64,000 nt of DNA from Symbiodinium natans (taxonomy: Eukaryota; Sar; Dinophyceae; Suessiales; Symbiodiniaceae). The stretch spans positions 993,049 through 1,057,048 of the forward strand of contig CAJNDS010001001.1 of the NCBI GenBank assembly GCA_905221605.1. Reading direction: 5' to 3'. The notes under the pieces were generated by a model that did no database searches, was not told the DNA's origin, and saw only the letters and a list, made by a program, of their open reading frames with translations. Below are positions 52,272 through 61,200 of this stretch, piece after piece. Made by a program: the position numbers and the translations under genes. Numbering within the stretch: position 1 is the first letter of the stretch; the number at the start of each line of letters is the position of its first letter.

Positions 52272-55200
52272 AGTAGCCACTACCCTCAACATAGCCCTTC
52301 AGGTCCCTCATAAGGGTCCCTTCCTTGAGTCCCTTGGTACTTGGAGGTCCATGTGCGCGTATCAGAGGGTTGTAGGTAGGGTCACTATGGCTATAACCCT
52401 GTTGTAAAGTACTTAGAATCCTGCTTATTACCTTCTTTGAAATCCTGAACCCTTCTGCACAGGCTTGTCCTAGCGCACCCTAACCCCTGCACCCTAAACC
52501 CTAAACCCTAAGCCCAGGGAACCTTTGAACCGCTCTTAAGAACCCTATAAGTGAGGGGCCCCTACGAAGGAGCTCAGGGCTTTTTGATTCAGCCCCCCCC
52601 CCCCACCCCCTCCCCCCGAGTTTAGTGTTTCGGGTTTCGGAGCCCCCAAAACTTCCCTGAGGTGGGCATTTGACTTCAGAATGGGTTTTCACGGTGGGGT
52701 AGATCCTGCCGGGGGAGGGGGGGGGGGGTTCCGGGCTTCTCAAAGAAGTCATACTCGGACCCCGAAGGATGTACCCCTAAGAGGTTTTGATTTTCCCTGA
52801 GAGGATCTTTAAAGGGTCGAAGGATGTACCCCGACAAGGTTCCCTTAATCCACTCCTATATGGCCCTTATATTCCTGTAGAGGATCTTAGAAGGGTCCTC
52901 AAACGCAAGGGGTGCAACCTTAAAGGTCTTTTAAAGGGTCATGATTTTCGGGGTTCTGGTCATGTCCCCCCCCATCACATCCCCAGCCCCTATCAAAAAA
53001 ACAACAAAAAAACGCTCATCGAAAATTTGAAGCTCTCAGCCCTCTGCGAAGACCCTTATAGGTATATGAACCATGAACCCTTTTCGGTATATGAACCGCC
53101 ATGAACCCTCATAGGCATGTGAACCACAAACTCTTACAGGTGTATGATGAAGCATAAACCCTTTCAGGTACATGAACCCTGAAACCTGAAACCCTAAACC
53201 CTAAGCCCTAAACGCCAAACCCTCTGTCGATGACCAGGATCTTGTACAGGTCCGGGTGCACCTGCATCCTCCGACGCACGATGTCCAGTGGGTAGGTTGT
53301 GGACTGTGCGAAGACGCCTCGCACCCCAAAGCGTCCCACGCATTCTTTAGGGTTTAGGGTTTAGTCGCTCACTCTCGCACAAGGCCGGCAAGGTCAATGG
53401 GTCCGTTCATCCAACTATACGACTCTGCAACATGTGAAGAAATGCGCCCCCAGTGGTCAATCCGGCTCGAGAAAAAGGCACATGCCAAGCAGTAGTATAT
53501 ATCGACAGTTCATTCCGACCACCTCGACACGCCTTCACTGTGAAACCACTTATGTAAGGGACTTCCGCAATGACCCGTATGAATTTCAAAAAGGACAAAC
53601 CATGGGACACTAAGACCCACCCCCAAACCATTAAGCAGGCGATCCCGGTTGTCCCTCACATCTCCACAAAAGGACTAAGGTATACTATGTACAACTCGCC
53701 GTCTCTTGTTATGCAACAGAAACCCCACAGAAGTAAGACCCATCCCCCCACCAGGACAAAACAAGGGACGGGGAGAGAAATGTCGCTCTACCTCATGGGT
53801 TGTCATTTAAGTCAAGACTTAGGAGTGTGTTCTCGGCTTTGCGAGGGTTACAGATGAAGTGAAACTGCCCCTTAGCTCATATCTGCACCTTCCTCTCATC
53901 TCTCTCACATTCATGCGACTGCTCTCTCCATTCGCGAACCTCCAGGAGCTCCCCCCTGTTGTCGCATCTCGTGTCCATCGCACGCAGGCCGTCGGAGGCT
54001 GTCTCGTCACGCATTCATGTGAATTCCATGCAGCAGGCCGTGGCAATCGTGCAGAATCGAATCATCCTCTCTTCCAGTCATGCACATGCACCGCTTGCAG
54101 ATCTGGATTCACGCTTGCCCATCCCACCAGTGACCGCGTCTGCATCTCAGCACACCATGCAAAAGGGAACATGCAGGAATGGTGCCACTGTCGCAGTCAT
54201 TCCATCGGAGGCGACCCGATATCCCTTCTCGTCACGCAGATAAATTCCATGATGAATTCCATGCGCCCCATTCGCCAGGGATCGCGCCAAATTCTTCACA
54301 TCCAGCCCCAGGGTCCAGGGTGCATTCAGTGTGTTGCTGGCTGTTTGCAGCGGTCTCCAGTTCTTCCAGAGGTCGGTGTGGCTCCCCCTATAGGCCGTAG
54401 TTCCACACTCATCTTCCAGGGGCCGTGTGTTGCATGGAGGCTTTCCACCATGGCGGGTTTACTAGAGTATGCCCCATACATGTTGGTAGGTTAGCATGAG
54501 AGATCGACGTGATGGGAGTATTTTAACCAGGTTTCAGTTAGGGGGGGGGGGGGGGCACTCACGCACACACACACACACAAGAGGGGAGCAGAAGGAGTTC
54601 AGCGTGGAGGAGTCGGAGGAAACACCACCACAAAGGTTCTTCCTCCTTCATCGCCACTGTCATCATCATCCGTCATCCATCCAACAGCCCTTCCCCCTCC
54701 CTGTCCCCCTGGTTGCTCATGCCGCTTGTTGACAAGCCCCATTTCGCGATCATTTAGGAACTTCCTCCATTGCTGTTGGGCCCAGATCTGGCGTTGTCCT
54801 GCACGCAGCATCTCTTTAGCTATACGACCCGCATCTTCCCAGCTGGTAAGGGGGGGTGCAAAGCATTGGGCGCGTAGTTGCCGGCACATGGAGAGCTGCC
54901 GGAACATCATTCTAGTGTTGGGAGGGGGGAACGCGGAGCGTGTGACGGTATATGTCTATGTGCCTCAGTAGTGCTGCTCCTATGGTGTGAGAACTGAGCT
55001 CTGTGTGTTACCAGCGTCGAACACAGCTTGAGGCTCGGGCCAGTCTGTCTCTGTGCTCTCTCCCTCTGAGCTTCGCGCTTGAGGGGATTTGGGCAATTCT
55101 CCCCGCTCGGGGGGGTGGGGGTTCTTCACATCGCCTGCATGAAGCGAGTACCAGCTCACAGCAGGGCCTTCTATTCACCCTCCCTTCCCTCCCTCCCTCG

Positions 55201-58200
55201 CCTTTTTTGTCATTTGGCTTCAGCGCTATCACAACCTGGGCACCTACTCGCATACAGCTTTGTGCGTCCAGTTTTTGGGGCCGGCATGCACGTGCTAGTC
55301 CAGGATGAGTCGACTCACTATATTCACGCGCACTTACGGCTACGTGTACACAGGCAGTCAGCTAGTCCTCATGCATCACATTCTTTCATGCCAAACGCAC
55401 CCAAATTCAGGTATCGGGGGGGACTTATAGCACCCGGGTTATTCAGGGTTAGTTGGGGGCATGTGTGCCAGTATGTACAGGCGTGAATTCTTGCATTCGA
55501 TCACCAACATCTATCACTCACACACAACTACAACCTGATACAGCAAGAACACGCATGACAAAGTTTCCCAATCAAGGTGTACTCGTTAGCAGCATGCATG
55601 AAATTCGGCAAACGTCAAATTCAGCCATGCACAGAATTCAGGGCATGCAGCTGTTGTGGCCGTGTCATGCTTGCGTGCATAAATTCGTCGAATTCTACCA
55701 ATTCTCAAAATTCTGCCCCTCATGTGTCGCGCCTTTGCCGGACCAAGTCATGGCCTGCAGAGCATTGCCACGAGCTCATTCGGCTCCACCGTCATCTGCT
55801 GTCCGTTGGGGAGCGTCAGGATTGGCGTGCCATTCCCTCGTTGGTGGCTCAGCCTCGCTCCTCCCAGTGCTTCCACGAGGTTGATGACAGGAGGCATGCC
55901 ACTCCCTCCATCCGTTGAGGGGCGACTTCCACCTCCCCCCGCACTCGTAGGGAGCGGCGGCGCCCTGTTGTGGAGGCGTGGCACTCTGTCAAGGAGGGTC
56001 TCGCTGTTCTCGTGAATGGCCCTAGCATTGGCCCCAATGTCTCTCAGTGCTTCACGGCAGAACTCATCATGCGTCCAATCCTGGTCCGCCATCTCTTTGA
56101 GACGCAGCCGGCACTCCGAGACGCTCTCCTCGATAGAGTTCAGCGACTTCAGCTGCCCAATCTCCGTTTGCAGCTCCGTCACTTTGAGGGCTGCTGCTTG
56201 GAGGTCCGCTGCCACCGCAAGCACTGCTTTCGCATTGAGTTGGAGGTCTTTGCTTCCTCTGTCCACGTGTGCCAGGAGCTCCTTTCGGATTTCTTTCTGT
56301 TCTGAGGCCATGAACTCCGCCTTCTGGTACGCGTTCTCCCCTTTCTGCTTGATGGCTTGCAAGGGCTGGTTGTGGCCACTAGCTGTTTTTGTGGCGTCCG
56401 CCTTGATCTCCGTGACGAGCGACTCCACCTTCTCGAGCCTGGTTGCCATCGGCCCCAAGATCGTTGCCATCTTGTCGTTTTGGGCACGCAGCTTGATGAG
56501 GTCTGCACCCATCTGGTCAAGGATCTTGCTGATGCCCGTGGTCTTTGTCTCCACCGCATCAACTTTGATCTTCACTTCTTCAGCCACCTTTCTCGTCCTT
56601 TCGGCCAGATCTGCGACTTGTTGCAGTCGTGCGTCCCCTGCTTGGCTCATCGTCCATTGGTTTTCAGCTCGGGTTTTCACTTCCATGGTGACCTTCTCGA
56701 TCATCTCTTCCAAGTCTGCTTTTAGGTTGTGAACAGCCTGCAGGGTCTGCTGTTGCAAGGTGTCGCCGGTGGGCCAGTTCGCCATCTTCGCCGCTTGCAG
56801 CCGTTTCCCGATGCTTCTTCGCTCGAGCAGCCACGTTGCCAGCACCAAGACGAGGAGGCCTCCGAGCATGTTGGGCACCGAGAGCCCATCTTGCCACACC
56901 CTGCTCGTCTCTTGCAGCATCCAGGCCAGGGTTGCGTCAACGCTTGTCATGGCGGACATGGCAGGCAGGTATGTGCACTACTACACACGCTACCAGAACT
57001 CACACGCTACCAGGACTGCAGAAGCTGGACCGGGCGTCGGGGCAGGTTTTGGATTTGTACGCGTTTTCGCTCTCTAGTTATTTGACAATACAACATGCTG
57101 GGCAGCCCCTTTCCCCTTTTCGTCTCCCGTACAAGAGACCTCTCCTCCACACTCTCTCTCTCTCGCTCTCCCAGCCCCACCCGAGCTCTTTGCGGGGCAC
57201 TAGCATATTGCACACCAGGTCCCCACTCGAACGGAAGGCTGTACAGTGACTTTCATCATGCTTGCAGCAGTAATGGTCAAGTTTGGTCCAATTAGTTTGT
57301 AGGGGCTCGGGACAGCGGGGGGCTCCACCATGGGATTGTTTCTGGTGTAGAGGGAGCACGGGAGGCTTCAGAATCCGAAGAGTCATCAATATCAATAGGA
57401 TCTACGGTTGCTTTGCGAAGTTTTGTTCCCCAGTTTAGGGTAGGGGGGGTTCTACTGCCCATCAGGGGGTGCTGTAGTTCAGTTCTACCTGGCCGCCACA
57501 AGGAGAGCTCAGCTCTCAGCTCCTGCGGCGCCCTGGGTGCTACCATGCCGACTTTCAGCAGCCATTCCAGATCACTCTTCTTCAGAGTTCTCCAGCCTGC
57601 TGGGACGTATCCTATGACGAGGACCCTTCTGCCCCTCCATTCCCGCGTTGCATGCCATAGTTTCCTCGAGCTGATCATTGCCGCCGGTCTGAGGTCATGG
57701 GTCTTCCCGTATCGCAGGGTATCACCACACCAACATCCAACCGGGTTTAGGGTTTAGGGAGTTTCACGTTATGTTGCCAGGTTCCCTCCCTCTAATTACA
57801 TCTTCAAACGCCTTCCTGTACTAATTACCTACCGCATTTAGCCTAAGGCGCCTGGCATGCGGAAAACCGTACATCCCGCATTGCCACTCCTACATCAATT
57901 TGTTCTCTTGATCATGCCCTGCACCCTGGACCCTACATGCCCTTAAGCAATTTACCCTAAACCCTAAACCCTAAACCCTAAACCGCAAAAATTGCATCCC
58001 AACCTTCGAGATCCGACCCTCTGCGCCTGCGCAAGCTCCACACAACCTGGAAGGGAAGATTTGCTGCGAGCAAAGCTTTCAGGCTGAGTGTAACAATGCC
58101 AGTAAGCCAGCAAAATTCTCATAATCACCATACTAACCAGTCAGCGACACTTTGTATTCTGAGCACTTCAAAACATTAGAATCGAGCGAGGTGCGGCTGG

Positions 58201-61200
58201 AAATGCCATGTTCAACTCTGAAGCAAGTCTCAACAAGACAGACAAACAGACCCTTGTGAGAGGCTGAACCTACACATTGTCCCTAAAGCCCTGACATCTC
58301 TATAAGCCTCGAACTTCATATGAAACTACAATCGTGATTCTTCTTGAAGTCATGACATGAATCTACGTATCCTGCGTAGCCATAAGAAGAGCAAGTCTGG
58401 TTTCAATCATCATGTCAATACCCAAAGAATCCTAAGTACCTATATGGGGGACACTCACCTTAACCATAATAGTCATTCCTATTATAGAAACCCCTACTTT
58501 GTACTATGTAGGTACTTAGGACCCTTTGGGATATCAACAATCTCCACGCCAAAAGATCCGAATTGTCGGGCTGAGTGTGCCAGGGGGCACAGGTTGGCCT
58601 TTGGGTTTTTATAGGTTTAGGGTTTAGGGTTTAGGGTTTAGGGTTTAGGGTTTAGGGTTTAGGGTTTAGGGTTTAGGGTTCAGGGTTTAGGGGTGGGTCA
58701 TACCCAAGGCTACCCCCCCTCTAAACCCTAAATGCCGCCGCTCAGTCTAAAACCCCCCAAGCACTCCTAAACCCTAAACCCTAAACCCTAAACCCTAAAC
58801 CCTAAACCCTAAACCCTAAGCCCAGCGGCAGCCGCGTGTGGGTCTCGAGCTCGGTCTCCCTGTCCTTCGAAAGCTGTGCCTGTCGGTAGGGTTTAGGGTT
58901 TAGGGTTTAGGGTTTAGGGTTTAGGGTTTAGGGTTTAGGGTTTAGGGTTTAGGGTGTAGGGTTTAGGGTTCAGGGTTCAGGGTTCAGGGTTTAGGGCCTT
59001 CAGGGACTCTGGGGTTTAGGAGAACAGGGTTCAGAGGTTGAGGTGAATAGGATTAGCACCTCGTATATTCCCGCAGCTGCCAAAACCACCCAGAGCAAAG
59101 TCAAGACCCCTATAAATCCTAAACCCTAAACCCTAAACCCTGAACCCTTTTTGCATCCGGACTTGGGCAAGCGGCCGGGAATGGAAGTTTGTGCCTCTCA
59201 ATTTAAACCCTTAAGCCTAAAGCCCTAACCCCTAAACCCTAAACCCTAAACCCTAAACCCGAGCCCCAAAATGCCAGCGACCATGCAGATACTGTCTTGG
59301 CAGCGGCTGAGCTTCTTTACTTTCATCAAGCCTCTGGCCTTGTTGTGTGTTGCTTCTCCTCTGGGGTGCGGTTGGGGGCCCGATCATCACTAAATCTGCA
59401 TGGCTTTATGCGATAATAGAAATTAAAGCTATGCTCAAAAAATCAAAAAACCCTAAACCCTAAACCCTAAACCCTAAACCCTAAACCTAAAACTACGTTC
59501 AAGCCTACCCCTGTCCTGTTTTAGTGTTTAGGGAATCTGTTGGCGCTAGCTGAATGAAAGTCGACTTCGCAGGGCGCATGTCATTTCTAAGGTTTAAGTT
59601 TAGGGTTCAGGGTTCAGGGTTCAGGGTTTAGGGTTTAGGGTTTAAGGTTCAGGGTTTAGGGCGTTTGGTGGTATCTGACCTCGGCTTTCCAGCAAGTACG
59701 CTTAGCGGGGCCTCTCAGGGAACCTCTCTCTGACACACAAGCGATGAAAGGCACTACGGGGCATTCTTACTTTATGAGGAGGGCCTGCAACACCTCACCC
59801 AACGAAGATAAGACCCCTGCCCCCCCCCCCCCCCCCCCCCACCCCAACCCCTGTTGGGTACCCTGAATAAGAGGGGCCGCCGTGTACTAGTAACCCCAAA
59901 AGGGACCATGATGTAGAGAAGTGACCGCATATGGGGGACCATCATGGAGAGAAGTGACCGCGCAGGGTTTAGGTTTGAGGTTCAGGGTTTCTTGAGGTTT
60001 TGGAGGGGTGAGGTAGGTTTTAGGGTGTCGAGGGTTTTTTACAGAAAAGGCCACCGCATGCAACTTGCAACAGGGCTCTGCCACAGCATCAGCTTATACA
60101 TACAAGTTTATGCTACGTTTAAGGCTCGGGGTCTTTATGCGTGGTTTGGCGGCCAGACCCCCCAAAAAAAACCCAAAGTCCCGAAGCCCTAAAAATGCTG
60201 TTGCAACCAGGCCTGTTCAAAAAGTGCTGTTGCCCTAGGGCTGAAACCCTGAACCGCCAAAGCCCGAAACCCTAAACCCTTAACTCTGAATTCTTGTTTG
60301 ACAACCAGCCCTACACACTACAGGCACATGTTGAAGGTTTATGGGAACTTGTTAAGAAGGGTTTAGGGTTTAGGGTCCTCAGAACGTAGGGTGATCAGTA
60401 CCCTAAATCAGGTTACAGCCATATCTACCCTACGTATAAACCCACCTATAAGTACCCATGAACCTGCAAGTACACCCTAAGCCCTTAATCCCTACATGTG
60501 CCCTACTTGGAGGTTCATAGTACTTGTTAACCATTTATAAGTGTACTCATAACTGTACTTGTAACAAGATTAGGGCACTTAAGGAGCTTACAAGTGGGTT
60601 CTGAGTACAGTTATCATCGGTTAATAAGTACCATGAACCTCCAAGTAGACCTAAAGCTTTAGCTCTAAACCGAAAGCCCTAAACCCTAAACCAAAAACCC
60701 AAAACCCAAAACCCTAAACCCTATCGGTTGATAAGTACCATGAACCTCCAAGTAGGTCCCCGCATGCGGTCGCCTTCAGGGTCTCGTAGGCCATGAAGCT
60801 AAGCCCCGCCTCAGTAAATTTCGCAGGGTTTAGGGTTTAGGGTTTAGGGTTTGGGGTTTAGGGTTTAGGCTGCTAAACCATGGTTGGGATAGTATTGGAA
60901 GATTTAAACTGTCTATTGCTTGATGAGTTTAAGCACCCTTGTAAAAGTGTAAAATGTTACCCCGCTATGACAAAGGCTGTAGGATGTTGCTTGTCTTTGG
61001 GGGGGGCCTTGCTTTTAGCATCTGGGCAGGGGAGGGGGTTACGGCTTGTTGGTGTTTTAGGGTTTGGGGTTCAGGGTCAGTTCAAGTCAGACAACTCGAC
61101 CGCAGCCCCTTCAGGCATGACCCTGCAAAGACACGCCAGTGCTCGTGCCTACCAAACCACTTTCGTCTTCTGGGCCAATTGGTGGATGGTCCTCTTAATC

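Larger units (their letters stand above)
53365..57740. mobile_element. Telomere-free insert of 4.4 kb within an intron of the carrier gene
   Basis: Between TTTAGGG units at about 53349-53363 and 57744-57758 there is no telomere repeat and none of the palindrome families, although both occur every few hundred bases elsewhere. The block lies wholly inside the intron between carrier exons 58822 and 53344. It carries three minus-strand ORFs (57678-57292, 56959-55748, 54910-54599) and about 2 kb (53.8-55.7 kb) rich in the word AATTC. I found no reverse transcriptase, transposase or integrase and no terminal repeats, so calling it mobile is inference from its abrupt edges and different composition. 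Confidence 0.45.

Noticed and set aside
56016-56732. 238-codon plus-strand ORF
   Set aside because: It lies exactly opposite the coiled-coil gene; serine and alanine-rich content is what the complement of that codon use gives.
53365-57740. Retrotransposon or viral insertion identified by enzyme genes
   Set aside because: No reverse transcriptase, integrase, transposase, capsid or polymerase motif was seen in any frame.
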